The translations under genes were made by a program, and so were the position numbers. Shown here one piece after another: positions 32,033 to 40,372 of a stretch of 64,000 nt of DNA; within the stretch, counting starts at the first letter, position 1, and every line of letters starts with the position of its first letter. The stretch comes from an uncultured Opitutia bacterium (GTDB lineage Bacteria; Verrucomicrobiota; Verrucomicrobiia; Opitutales; Opitutaceae). Below the pieces are notes generated by a model. The model ran no database searches. It was not told the DNA's origin and worked only from the letters and a program-made list of their open reading frames with translations. The stretch lies in NCBI GenBank assembly GCA_903896015.1, contig CAITWF010000055.1:1-64000 (forward strand), read 5' to 3'.

Positions 32033-33328
32033 ATGAACGCCCACTGGTCCTCCCGCGCTGCCTGCGCTGCCGACACCGTCTCCGTCGTGCGCAGCGGCAC
32101 CAACGTCTTCGTGCATGGCGCCTGCGCCACCCCCGCGCCGCTGCTCGATGCGCTCTGCGCCCGACACGATCTCGCGGACGTGAAGCTTTATCACCTGCAC
32201 ACGGCTGGACCGGCACCGTTTGCCGAGCGCGGTCGCGAGAATGAGTTCCGCTCCGTCTCGCTCTTCACCGGTGCCCCGCTGCGCGCCGCGATCGCCGAGG
32301 GGCGCGCGGACTTTGTGCCGATTTTTCTTTCGGACATTCCCGGGCTTTTCCTCTCCGGCAACGTCCCGCTCGACGTCGCAATCCTTCAAGTCTCGCCGCC
32401 CGACGCCCATGGCTTCTGCTCGCTCGGCACCTCGTGCGATGCCGCCAAGGCCGCCGCGGAAACCGCCCGCATCGTCATCGCCGAGATCAATGAGCAAATG
32501 CCGCGCACCCACGGCAACAACGTCCTCCCCTTCGATCGCATCCACGCGTTCATCGCCACGAACCGCCCTCTGGTCGAACACCACCTCGAACCCGAGACCG
32601 CCGTCGAGGCGCGCATCGGCGAGCTCGTGGCTGATCTCGTCGAAGACGGCTCCACCCTCCAAATGGGCATCGGCGGCATCCCCGACGCCGTGCTCACCCG
32701 TCTACGCGGCAAACACGATCTCGGGATTCACACCGAAATGTTTTCTGATCGCGTCGTCGATCTCGTCGAAGCGGGTGCGGTCACGAACCGCCTCAAGGTC
32801 GTCGGCGCCGGTCGCATCATCACCAGCTTCATCAACGGCACGAAGCGACTCTTCGACTTCGTGCACGACAACCCGCTCGTCGCCTTCTATCCGTGCGACT
32901 GGACGAACGACACCTCCGTCATCCGCAAGAACCCCAAAGTCGTCGCCATCAACTCCGCGATCCAGATCGATCTGACCGGGCAGGTCTGCGCGGACTCGAT
33001 GGGCCACAAGATTTTTTCCGGCATCGGAGGCCAGATGGATTTCATCCGCGGCGCCGCGCTCTCGAAAGGAGGCAAACCGATCATCGCCCTCCCCTCGACG
33101 GCGTGCAGCGGCAAAGTCTCGCGGCTCGTCGTGCAACTCAACGCCGGCGCGGGCGTCGTCACCACGCGCGGCCACGTCCACTGGGTCGTCACCGAATACG
33201 GCGCGGTAAATCTCCACGGCAAATCACTACGCGAGCGTGGCGAGGCGCTGCTCTCGATCGCGCACCCGGACTTCCGCGCGGAGCTCGGCCGCGACTTGCG
33301 CGCCACCCGCACGTTTACCGGCAAGTAA
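32033..33328 (+). CDS. Acetyl-CoA hydrolase/4-hydroxybutyrate CoA-transferase family
   Basis: Transfers CoA between acyl-CoA and a carboxylate (or hydrolyses acetyl-CoA). The 431-residue protein fits the Cat1/Cat2/AbfT family: VFVHGACATPAPLLDALCAR at the start, VSPPDAHGFCSLGTSCDAAK, TLQMGIGGIPDAVL, HTEMFSDRVVDLVEAGAVT with the catalytic Glu, and VNLHGKSLRERGEALLSIAH at the end. With PFOR and malic enzyme it points to acetate or succinate/acetate CoA exchange during anaerobic carbon metabolism. Substrate cannot be fixed from sequence. Starts at ATG 32033; the AraC-type regulator follows by about 108 nt. Confidence 0.88.
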   Translation: MNAHWSSRAACAADTVSVVRSGTNVFVHGACATPAPLLDALCARHDLADVKLYHLHTAGPAPFAERGRENEFRSVSLFTGAPLRAAIAEGRADFVPIFLSDIPGLFLSGNVPLDVAILQVSPPDAHGFCSLGTSCDAAKAAAETARIVIAEINEQMPRTHGNNVLPFDRIHAFIATNRPLVEHHLEPETAVEARIGELVADLVEDGSTLQMGIGGIPDAVLTRLRGKHDLGIHTEMFSDRVVDLVEAGAVTNRLKVVGAGRIITSFINGTKRLFDFVHDNPLVAFYPCDWTNDTSVIRKNPKVVAINSAIQIDLTGQVCADSMGHKIFSGIGGQMDFIRGAALSKGGKPIIALPSTACSGKVSRLVVQLNAGAGVVTTRGHVHWVVTEYGAVNLHGKSLRERGEALLSIAHPDFRAELGRDLRATRTFTGK

Positions 33329-33405
33329 AACCCGCTAATCCCATGTGGAGCGCTCCTGCTGATTTCCCGGCCCCGCGCCTCCGGACGGGTTTAGCCGTTG
33401 CTTCA

Positions 33406-33418
33406 CGCATTTCTTGTC
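33406..33418 (+). promoter_or_regulatory. Single CGCA box before the AraC-type regulator
   Basis: CGCATTTCTTGTC keeps CGCA-N4-TTG and lies 19-31 nt before the regulator start at 33437. If the regulator binds the family of boxes, this would be an autoregulatory site. Confidence 0.35.
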
Positions 33419-33436
33419 GTCAGTAAAACTGTCATC

Positions 33437-34348
33437 ATGTCGTTGGAAACCAATCCCGCCCACCGCAGCCGTGCGCTCGTCGCTCAGCTGAAGCGCTCGC
33501 AGATTTTTCGCGACTACGAGCAGGCGTTCCGCGACACGACGGGCCTGCCGATCAACCTGCGCCCAATCGAGGCGTTTGATTTGCCGCATCACGGCGACCC
33601 AAAGGAAAATCCGTTTTGCGCGCTGATGGCGCAGTCGAATCATTCGTGCGCGGCGTGTCTCCAGTTACAAAAGCGCGTCGAGGAAGAGGCGAGGATGGAG
33701 CCGAAGACGCTGAAGTGTTTCGCCGGGCTGTGCGACTCCGCGGTGCCCGTGCGCGTAGGCGACAACCTCGTGGCATTTTTGCAGACCGGGCAGATTTTGC
33801 TGCACAAGCCGACGAAAACGGAATTCGCCAAGACCACGCGCGAACTCCTGAAATTCGGCACGGAGGTCGATCTGAAGAAACTGGAGGAGGCGTTTTTCCA
33901 GACGCGGGTAGTGACGAAGAAGCAATACGAGTCGATCGTGCGGCTGCTTACGATTTTTGCGCAGCACCTCTCGTCCCTCAGCAACCAACTCGTCGTGCAG
34001 GAGGCCAACGCCGAGTCACCCCAGGTAACGAAGGCCCGCGTGTTCATCGCCGAGCATCAGGCGGAGGAACTGTCGCTGGGCCAAGTGGCGGGCGCGGTCA
34101 ACATGAGCGCGTTTTATTTCTGCAAGACCTTCAAGAAAGCGACGGGGATGACGTTCACCGACTACCTCGCGCGCGTGCGGATCGAAAAGGTGAAAAATCT
34201 TTTGCTCAACCCGCACAAGCGCGTGAGCGAGGCGGCCTATGAGGCCGGCTTTCAGTCCCTCTCGCAGTTCAACCGTGTGTTCCGTCGCATCGCCGGCGAA
34301 TCACCGACGGTTTACCGCGAGAAGTTGCACGGCGCTGGCGTCAACTAA
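33437..34348 (+). CDS. AraC-family regulator with PocR sensor domain
   Basis: The 303-residue transcription factor has an N-terminal PocR-type ligand-binding domain (residues about 15-180) containing NPFCALMAQSNHSCAACLQL and TLKCFAGLCDSAVPVRVGDN, where conserved cysteines are typical of the fold. Next is an AraC double helix-turn-helix (about 195-298) with LSLGQVAGAVNMSAFYFCKT, FKKATGMTFTDYLARVRIEK and VSEAAYEAGFQSLSQFNRVF. The ligand is unknown; PocR domains are thought to sense small organic molecules. ATG 33437 is preferred to an upstream in-frame ATG (33398) because homology starts there. It is the only free-standing transcription factor among the redox genes and so a candidate for the CGCA boxes. 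Confidence 0.86.
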   Translation: MSLETNPAHRSRALVAQLKRSQIFRDYEQAFRDTTGLPINLRPIEAFDLPHHGDPKENPFCALMAQSNHSCAACLQLQKRVEEEARMEPKTLKCFAGLCDSAVPVRVGDNLVAFLQTGQILLHKPTKTEFAKTTRELLKFGTEVDLKKLEEAFFQTRVVTKKQYESIVRLLTIFAQHLSSLSNQLVVQEANAESPQVTKARVFIAEHQAEELSLGQVAGAVNMSAFYFCKTFKKATGMTFTDYLARVRIEKVKNLLLNPHKRVSEAAYEAGFQSLSQFNRVFRRIAGESPTVYREKLHGAGVN

Positions 34349-34363
34349 GCGCTGGCGTCGGCT

Positions 34364-34885
34364 TCAGCGGCGATTCGCGGTCGCGTTGCTCGGCGTCTGG
34401 GCCTCCTCCCGAGCCGGCTCCTCCACCGCGGCATGGGCGGCGCTCACGTCCGCTTCAGCCCGAAATTGGCAGACGGAGCAGAAGGACTCGATTTCACGCT
34501 GGCTGATATCGTGCATGCAGACCTTGAGGTCCGCGAGCGCGAGATCGCGCTCGTCCGAGTCGAGCCCAGGGCGCGCCGCTTGCGCAAGCACGAGCGCCTC
34601 GACGAGCGCCTGATTGCCCGCCTCGAAGTAAGCGAGATACGGATTACGCCCGCACGGGCAGTGAAAGCGATGCGTCGATACTGCGGTGTGCCGCGCCGTC
34701 TTTCGGCGCGCGCGCATCCGGCCCAGCTGCGCAAAAATCTGATCGAGGCTCCAGTCGAGCATGAACACCAGCGCGGCGGGATTCGCCAGCGGGGTGTTCA
34801 CGCGCTCGATGCGCAGCAGAGCTTCCCAGCGCGAACGTATCTCGTTTCGCCGGGCCTCTAGGGCGCGCAGAAAATCCTCTTGCAT
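34364..34885 (-). CDS. Cysteine-containing hypothetical protein
   Basis: The 173-residue soluble protein reads MQEDFLRALEARRNEIRSRW, then WEALLRIERVNTPLANPAAL, VFMLDWSLDQIFAQLGRMRA, FHCPCGRNPYLAYFEAGNQA and FCSVCQFRAEAD. The spaced pairs CPC, C at position about 129 and CSVC suggest a metal or Fe-S/haem site. ATG 34885 gives the conserved-looking start; upstream codons of the frame do not. It converges on the AraC regulator (16 nt gap) and is divergent from the DUF2934/cbb3 operon, sharing CGCA boxes with it. The family is not recognised. Confidence 0.65.
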   Translation of the reverse strand: MQEDFLRALEARRNEIRSRWEALLRIERVNTPLANPAALVFMLDWSLDQIFAQLGRMRARRKTARHTAVSTHRFHCPCGRNPYLAYFEAGNQALVEALVLAQAARPGLDSDERDLALADLKVCMHDISQREIESFCSVCQFRAEADVSAAHAAVEEPAREEAQTPSNATANRR

Positions 34886-34923
34886 GGTCGCCAGTGTGCC
34901 CGATTTGCGCGGACCGCGCTGCG

Positions 34924-34979
34924 CGCAGCTTGGCGAAGCCCGCGCATTTTTTGAGCCCGTTTGATGCGCAACAAGAAAT
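34924..34979. promoter_or_regulatory. CGCA boxes upstream of the cbb3 cluster
   Basis: CGCAGCTTGGCGA (34924-34936), CGCATTTTTTGAG (34943-34955) and CGCAACAAGAAAT (34967-34979) are partial copies with spacing of 19 and 24 bp. They lie 40-95 nt before the Cys-rich gene (34885, minus) and 80-135 nt before 35060 (plus). Matches are weaker than elsewhere. Confidence 0.4.
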
Positions 34980-35059
34980 GCACAGCCCTCGGCAACCCCT
35001 GCGGAGCAGGCCGGACACCACCCCACTATAGTCGGGGCGAACTCAACTCGGAGCTGCCC

Positions 35060-35281
35060 ATGCGCCACACCCATTCGCCTCTCCCCGACCTTGACGAAGC
35101 CGAAATCCAGCACGCCGCCTACCTGCTTTGGATCGAGGAAGGCCGCCCCGAGGGACGCGATCTCGATCACTGGATCGCCGCCAAGGAACTCCTCCGCCAC
35201 CATCACGGCCGCTCGATCGCTCGCACGCGCCGGCCGCCGGCCAAATCTGAAATTCCCGCCGCCACACCCATCAAAAATTAA
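35060..35281 (+). CDS. DUF2934 small protein
   Basis: 73 residues containing AEIQHAAYLLWIEEGRPEGR, DLDHWIAAKELL, the signature of DUF2934 (helix, 'GRPEGR.LDHW', helix), of unknown function. The ATG at 35060 precedes the domain directly; upstream frame codons are not conserved. First gene of the plus-strand run that continues into the cbb3 oxidase operon, 12 nt before the next gene. Confidence 0.75.
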   Translation: MRHTHSPLPDLDEAEIQHAAYLLWIEEGRPEGRDLDHWIAAKELLRHHHGRSIARTRRPPAKSEIPAATPIKN

Positions 35282-35293
35282 CCGTCTCCAACC

Positions 35294-35539
35294 ATGGCCG
35301 TTGTTCCCCTAACCCTCACGATCAGTCTCTGCCTCGTCTTCACCTTCGTGGTGTTTTTTCTCCGCGAGCAAAGCCGCGCCCGCCTCACCAGTGCGGAACG
35401 CGACTCGCTTCTCCCTCTCGCCGAGGAAACGCCGCGACTCGCGCACGCGCATGCGCGCTCCGACACAACCGAGCACGACGAGTGCGGCTGCCGCGATGGC
35501 AGCCGCGCGCCCTGCCCCGGTTGCCGCCGGCGCGGTTAG
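35294..35539 (+). CDS. Small single-span membrane protein, possibly FixS/CcoS-like
   Basis: 81 residues: one N-terminal transmembrane helix (about 3-22, VVPLTLTISLCLVFTFVVFF), a basic stretch, an acidic part (SAERDSLLPLAEETPR) and a Cys tail, HDECGCRDGSRAPCPGCRRR. The helix-then-acidic layout and place beside ccoNO suggest the cbb3 assembly factor CcoS, which is 50-70 residues, but the Cys tail with five Cys is unusual and no strong CcoS motif is seen. It could bind copper or haem. It lies 51 nt before ccoNO. Confidence 0.55.
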   Translation: MAVVPLTLTISLCLVFTFVVFFLREQSRARLTSAERDSLLPLAEETPRLAHAHARSDTTEHDECGCRDGSRAPCPGCRRRG

Positions 35540-35590
35540 TCGCGCGTGCGCCCCTTTCCCTCTCCACGAAACGTTCCTCCGCACCGCACC

Positions 35591-37909
35591 ATGTCTGACC
35601 GCAAAATTACCCTTGAATTTAACGACCAGATCGTCCGCCAGTTCCTGCTCGCCTCCATCATCTGGGGCGCCGTCGGTATGCTGGTCGGCGTGCTGATCGC
35701 CGCGCAGCTCAATTTTTGGCAGCTCAATTTCGGCACCCCGTGGCTCACGTGGTCCCGTCTGCGCCCGCTCCACACCAACGCCGTCATTTTCGCGCTCGTG
35801 GGCAACATGATGTTCGCCGGCGTCTACTATTCCACGCAGCGGCTCGTGAAAGCCCGGCTCGCGAGCGATTTCCTCTCGCAACTCCACTTCTGGGGCTGGC
35901 AACTCATCATCGTCGCCGCCGCCTGCACGCTCCCGTTTGGCCTCACACGTGGCAAGGAATACGCCGAACTCATCTGGCCCATCAACATTGCAGTCGCCCT
36001 GATCTGGGTCGTCTTCGGCGTGAACTTCTTCTGGACGCTCGCCAAGCGCCGCGAGCCCAGCCTCTACGTCGCGATCTGGTTTTACATCTCCACGATCATC
36101 ACGATCGCACTGCTCTACATCGTTAACCACCTCTCGATCCCGACGAGCTGGACCCACAGCTATGGCCTCTTCGGCGGCGTGCAGGACGGACTCGTGCAAT
36201 GGTGGTATGGGCACAACGCCGTGGCGTTCTTCCTCACGACACCGATCCTCGGCATCATGTATTACTTCGTGCCGAAGGCGGCCGAGCGTCCGGTCTACTC
36301 TTATCGGCTCTCGGTCGTGCACTTCTGGTCACTCGTCTTTCTCTACATTTGGGCCGGGCCACACCACCTCCTCAACACCGCGCTCCCAGGTTGGCTGCAA
36401 ACCCTCGGCATGACGTTCTCACTCATGCTTTGGGCCCCGTCGTGGGGCGGCATGCTCAACGGCCTGCTCACTCTCCGCGGCGCGTGGCACAAACTCCGCA
36501 CCGATCCGGTGCTGAAGTTCTTCGCCGCCGGCGTCACTTTCTACGGCATGGCGACCTTCGAGGGCCCGCTCCTCTCGATCAAATCCGTCAACGCCCTCGC
36601 GCACTACACCGATTGGATCATCGGCCATGTCCACGCCGGCGCACTCGGCTGGAACGGCTTCATGGCCGCCGGCATGATTTACTGGCTCGTCCCGCGCCTC
36701 TGGAACAAGCCGCTCCACTCGATCGGTCTCGCCAATCTCCACTTCTGGATCGGGACCGTCGGCATTCTCCTCTACGTCGCTGCGATGTGGACCAGCGGCA
36801 TCACGCAAGGCCTGATGCTCAACGCCACCACCGAGCACGGCACCGTCCTCGCCTACCCCAACTTCCTCGACACGCTCAACACCATCCGCCCGCTCATGCT
36901 GATGCGCGTCATCGGCGGCGTCCTCTACCTGACCGGCTGGCTGATGATGGGCTACAACGTCTGGCAAACCCTCAGGGGCGCCGCGCGCGTCAATGGCACC
37001 GTCGAAGTCTTCGAGGCCGACGCCGCGCACGCCCCCGCCGCCGACCTCAGCCTCCTCGGCTCTTTCTTTAACCCACCCGTGCTCTTCTCTGTGATCGGCT
37101 GCGTCTGCGCCTTCGCCTGGATGTTCGGCGGCGAATTCCTCGGGACCGTCGGCCTGGTCGGCGCGCTGCTCTGCGCAGTGCTCGCCTTCGCCCACTTCGA
37201 GTCCCGCGGCAAGAAATGGGGAGACTGGTATGACCGCCTGTTGATGAACTCACTGCCGTTCACGCTGCTCACGTTCCTCGCGGTCGTCGCCGGCGGGCTC
37301 ATCCAAATCATCCCGACCATTGTCGCGCACAACGCCGCCAGCACCGAGGATCGCAAACAGATCCCCTACACGCCGCTCGAGCTCGCCGGCCGCGACCTCT
37401 ACGTCCGCGACGGCTGCTACCTCTGCCACTCCCAGATGATCCGCACGCTCGTGCCCGACGTGCTCCGCTACGGCGACTACTCCCGCCTCGGCGAATCGAT
37501 CTACGATCACCCGTATCAATGGGGCTCCAAGCGCAACGGCCCCGATCTCGCTCGCGTCGGCGGAAAATATCCGAACGTCTGGCACCTGCGCCACATGGAG
37601 GACCCGCGCTCCATCTCCGTCGGGTCAAACATGCCGCCCTTCGCGTGGCTGCTAAAGAACCCGCTCGATACCTCGACGCTCGCGAAGAAAATCTCCGTGC
37701 AACGCATGCTCGGTGTCCCCTACCCGAACTGGACCCCCGAACAAATCGATCAGCGCGTCACTGATCAGGCCAAGGCGATCGCCGCCGATCTGAAAACCGC
37801 CGGCGCCTACGTCGCGCCCGACAAGGAAATCATCGCGCTCATCGCCTACCTCCAGCAACTCGGCCACGCGCCCATCGTGCCCGTCGCGCCCGCCGTCGCC
37901 ACGAAATAG
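35591..37909 (+). CDS. ccoNO: Fused cbb3-type cytochrome c oxidase subunits I and II
   Basis: Catalytic core of a high-affinity proton-pumping terminal oxidase. The 772-residue protein joins CcoN (about 1-490, 12 helices) to CcoO (about 500-760) in one chain. CcoN ligands seen: His in RPLHTNAVIF for low-spin haem, WWYGHNAVAFF and AGPHHLLN for CuB, and HYTDWIIGHVHAGALGWNGF for the haem irons. CcoO has a membrane anchor, then GRDLYVRDGCYLCHSQMIR, the monohaem site. The ATG at 35591 precedes SDRKITLEFND. N-O fusions are known in some phyla; separate genes are the rule in Proteobacteria. ccoQ follows by 31 nt. Confidence 0.95.
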   Translation: MSDRKITLEFNDQIVRQFLLASIIWGAVGMLVGVLIAAQLNFWQLNFGTPWLTWSRLRPLHTNAVIFALVGNMMFAGVYYSTQRLVKARLASDFLSQLHFWGWQLIIVAAACTLPFGLTRGKEYAELIWPINIAVALIWVVFGVNFFWTLAKRREPSLYVAIWFYISTIITIALLYIVNHLSIPTSWTHSYGLFGGVQDGLVQWWYGHNAVAFFLTTPILGIMYYFVPKAAERPVYSYRLSVVHFWSLVFLYIWAGPHHLLNTALPGWLQTLGMTFSLMLWAPSWGGMLNGLLTLRGAWHKLRTDPVLKFFAAGVTFYGMATFEGPLLSIKSVNALAHYTDWIIGHVHAGALGWNGFMAAGMIYWLVPRLWNKPLHSIGLANLHFWIGTVGILLYVAAMWTSGITQGLMLNATTEHGTVLAYPNFLDTLNTIRPLMLMRVIGGVLYLTGWLMMGYNVWQTLRGAARVNGTVEVFEADAAHAPAADLSLLGSFFNPPVLFSVIGCVCAFAWMFGGEFLGTVGLVGALLCAVLAFAHFESRGKKWGDWYDRLLMNSLPFTLLTFLAVVAGGLIQIIPTIVAHNAASTEDRKQIPYTPLELAGRDLYVRDGCYLCHSQMIRTLVPDVLRYGDYSRLGESIYDHPYQWGSKRNGPDLARVGGKYPNVWHLRHMEDPRSISVGSNMPPFAWLLKNPLDTSTLAKKISVQRMLGVPYPNWTPEQIDQRVTDQAKAIAADLKTAGAYVAPDKEIIALIAYLQQLGHAPIVPVAPAVATK

Positions 37910-37940
37910 CCCATGACAATAACCCCTAACCCGATTTCCC

Positions 37941-38144
37941 ATGTTCAAACGCCTCCTCCTCGATGACTCCGCCGGGCTCTTCACGCTCGTGGCCTTCATC
38001 ACCGCCGCCTCGATCTACGTCACGATCAGCTGGCGTGCGCTGAAGATGAAGCGCCCGCAACTCGAGCGTTTTGAAAATCTCCCCTTCGACACCGCGACCC
38101 CCTCCGCCCAACATGACACCCACGCCGCCAAACCTGCCGCCTGA
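37941..38144 (+). CDS. ccoQ: CcoQ-like small subunit
   Basis: 67 residues with one transmembrane helix (about 10-30, SAGLFTLVAFITAASIYVTI) and a polar tail (ERFENLPFDTATP). Size, topology and place between ccoNO and ccoP identify it as CcoQ, which stabilises the oxidase. The 3' end overlaps ccoP by 32 nt, an unusually long overlap implying translational coupling. Confidence 0.8.
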   Translation: MFKRLLLDDSAGLFTLVAFITAASIYVTISWRALKMKRPQLERFENLPFDTATPSAQHDTHAAKPAA

Positions 38145-38718
38145 AGATCCCGTCCGTAACCATTCGTTCGACGGCATCCAGGAATACGACAAACGCCTTC
38201 CGAACTGGTGGCTGATGACGCTCTACGTGAGCATCATCTTCTGGGTCGGATACTGGGCATACTACGAGTGGCTGCACGTCGGCCCAAGCAACTCCCAACG
38301 CGTCGAGGCCGCGCTATCACAAATCGAGGCGACCAAGCTCGCCAACGCCCCCGCCGTCGACGATCCGAATCTCTGGAAGATGAGCCGCAACCCCGTCTTC
38401 GTCGAGGCCGGCAAAGCCACCTTCGTCTCGAACTGCGTGCCGTGCCACCTCGCCAGCATGCGCGGCAAGAGCGAACTCGCCACCGCCATCGGCCCCGATC
38501 TCACCGATACGAAATGGATCCACGGGGGCAAACCCACCGAGATCTACGACACGATCACCAAGGGCGTCCTCGTCAAGGGCATGCCGACCTGGGGTCCCGT
38601 GCTCGGCGCAAAAAAGATCACCGAGGTCTCCGCCTACATCCTCAGCAAGCACAACGAAGGCGAACCGATCGAACTCGATCCGACCGCATTGGCGACCGCG
38701 CCACCGCCGGTCAAATAG
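38113..38718 (+). CDS. ccoP: CcoP-like subunit with a single haem c
   Basis: Cytochrome c subunit III of cbb3 oxidase, electron entry from soluble cytochromes. A 201-residue protein with N-terminal HSFDGIQEYDKRLPNWWLMT, the CcoP signature, one helix (about 36-55) and a single haem domain with CVPCHLASMRGKSELATAIGP and a Met in LVKGMPTWGPVLGAKKI. Standard CcoP has two haem domains and about 300 residues, so this is a monohaem version. ATG 38113 lies inside the end of ccoQ. Confidence 0.88.
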   Translation: MTPTPPNLPPEDPVRNHSFDGIQEYDKRLPNWWLMTLYVSIIFWVGYWAYYEWLHVGPSNSQRVEAALSQIEATKLANAPAVDDPNLWKMSRNPVFVEAGKATFVSNCVPCHLASMRGKSELATAIGPDLTDTKWIHGGKPTEIYDTITKGVLVKGMPTWGPVLGAKKITEVSAYILSKHNEGEPIELDPTALATAPPPVK

Positions 38719-38723
38719 TTGGA

Positions 38724-38746
38724 GCGCGTTGCCCTCAACGCGCTTT
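38724..38746 (+). terminator. Hairpin after ccoP, identical to a palindrome at 30966
   Basis: GCGCGTTGCCCTCAACGCGC (38724-38743) forms an 8-bp perfect stem with CCCT loop, followed by TTT, 5 nt after the ccoP stop. It may attenuate transcription into ccoG or be a dispersed repeat unit; an identical 20-mer lies at 30966-30985. Confidence 0.55.
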
Positions 38747-38796
38747 CACCGGTTGCGGCCAACCGCCTCCACCGGTGACCGCCGCCACCCGTTCCC

Positions 38797-40251
38797 ATGG
38801 CCACTCCTGCTCACTCCCCGCTTCCCAACCGCGACTCTGTCACCACGATTCGCACGGATGGCTCCCGGCCGTTCATGTTTCCGGCGGACACACACGGGCG
38901 CTTCACGACGGCGCGTCGGGTCGTCGCCTACGGTCTGATCGCGTTCTATCTTTCGCTCCCGTGGATCAAGCTCAACGGCTACCCTGCCGTCTTCCTCGAT
39001 ATCGCGGAACGCCGCTTTCATTTGTTCGGCCTCACGTTCGCGTTTCAGGACATGTGGCTGCTGTTCTTTGTCATCACCGGCCTGGGGTTTTCGCTCTTCT
39101 TTATCACCTCACTGTTTGGCCGCGTATGGTGCGGCTGGGCCTGCCCGCAAACCGTCTACCTCGAGCATGTCTTTCGCCGGATCGAGGTCTGGATCGAAGG
39201 TGACGCCGTCGCCCGCCGCACGCTCGACGCCGCGCCCTGGACCGCCGGCAAGATCCGGAAACGCGTGCTGAAACACGCCGTTTACCTCGCGGTCGCGGCC
39301 GTGCTCACCCACGGATTTCTCGCGTATTTCGTCTCAGTCCCTGAGGTGTGGTCGATGGTCCGATCGGCGCCATCGGAACACTGGAGCACGTTCGTCTTCA
39401 TGATGGCCTACACCGGGCTCACGTATTTCATCTTCTGCTGGTTTCGCGAACAGGTCTGCATCGTCATCTGCCCCTACGGCCGGATCCAGTCAGCGCTCAC
39501 TGACGACAACACCGTCACCATCGGCTACGATGCCAAGCGCGGCGAGCCGCGCGGAAAGGCTGGCACCGAGGGCGTTGGCGACTGTATCGCGTGCAATCGC
39601 TGCATTCATGTCTGCCCCACCGGCATCGACATCCGCCAGGGCCTCCAACTCGAGTGCGTCGGCTGCACCGCGTGCATCGACGCGTGCGACGACGTCATGG
39701 ACCGACTCAAGCGCCCGCGCGGCCTCATCCGCTACGATTCGCAGAACAAGTTCAATGGTCGCGCCACGCGCTGGATCCGCCCGCGCACGATATTGTATTT
39801 CGCATTGCTGCTCGCCGGCGCGAGCGTCGCGAGCTGGGCGGTGTCCACGATCCGGCCCGCGAATTTCCTCGTCACCCACATGACGGGCGCGCCCTATATC
39901 ATCGATGCGACGGTGGTTCGGAACCAGTATTTCGTCCGCATCGTCAACAAGCGCAACGGCCCGTCGCGCTTCGTGCTGAAGCTGCAAGGCACGCCCGCCG
40001 GCGTGCAGCAATCCGGCTTCGTCAGTGCCGTCGAAGTGCCTCCGCTCGGCGAAATCACGACGCCGCTCATCCTGCAACAGCGCCGGGCCGACTACACCGG
40101 CCCTTTCCACCTCACGGTGCGCGTCGAGGATGAGCGCGGCACTTTTCACCTCGAGCGCGCCGTCGATTTTCTCGGACCCGAGGCGCGGCTCCTGCGCGAA
40201 GACGAAGCGGAGCAAAAAAAAGCCGACCATGAGCACGGAAAAGAAAAGTAA
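38797..40251 (+). CDS. ccoG: CcoG/FixG-type cbb3 assembly Fe-S protein
   Basis: Membrane iron-sulfur protein reducing Cu(II) to Cu(I) for cbb3 assembly. Over 484 residues: helices at about 42-62, 88-110, 165-185, 200-225 and 338-358; the motif FGRVWCGWACPQTVYLEHVF, and CWFREQVCIVICPYGRIQSA; two ferredoxin-type sets CIACNRCIHVCPTGIDIRQG and CVGCTACIDACDDVMDRLKR; and a C-terminal Ig-like domain (about 370-470). All are as in CcoG. Its end overlaps the FixH-like gene by 23 nt. Confidence 0.93.
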   Translation: MATPAHSPLPNRDSVTTIRTDGSRPFMFPADTHGRFTTARRVVAYGLIAFYLSLPWIKLNGYPAVFLDIAERRFHLFGLTFAFQDMWLLFFVITGLGFSLFFITSLFGRVWCGWACPQTVYLEHVFRRIEVWIEGDAVARRTLDAAPWTAGKIRKRVLKHAVYLAVAAVLTHGFLAYFVSVPEVWSMVRSAPSEHWSTFVFMMAYTGLTYFIFCWFREQVCIVICPYGRIQSALTDDNTVTIGYDAKRGEPRGKAGTEGVGDCIACNRCIHVCPTGIDIRQGLQLECVGCTACIDACDDVMDRLKRPRGLIRYDSQNKFNGRATRWIRPRTILYFALLLAGASVASWAVSTIRPANFLVTHMTGAPYIIDATVVRNQYFVRIVNKRNGPSRFVLKLQGTPAGVQQSGFVSAVEVPPLGEITTPLILQQRRADYTGPFHLTVRVEDERGTFHLERAVDFLGPEARLLREDEAEQKKADHEHGKEK

Positions 40252-40372
40252 GCTCTGGATTTTTTTTGTCGCGGCGTTCGCGCTGCAGTTCGCGGCGTGG
40301 GCCGCGTGGTTCATCATCGCGTCGCATCATCGCGTCGAAGAAGTGCCGCTCGCCACGGCCGCCCCCCGATGA
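40229..40372 (+). CDS. Very short membrane protein at the FixH position
   Basis: 47 residues: MSTEKKSKLWIFFVAAFALQ, then FAAWAAWFIIASHHRVEEVP. One transmembrane helix and a short periplasmic tail. It lies where ccoH/fixH (about 150 residues) is expected between ccoG and ccoI, but lacks the FixH periplasmic domain. It overlaps ccoG by 23 nt and the next gene by an ATGA. It could be a minimal FixH or an unrelated stabilising peptide. Confidence 0.6.
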   Translation: MSTEKKSKLWIFFVAAFALQFAAWAAWFIIASHHRVEEVPLATAAPR

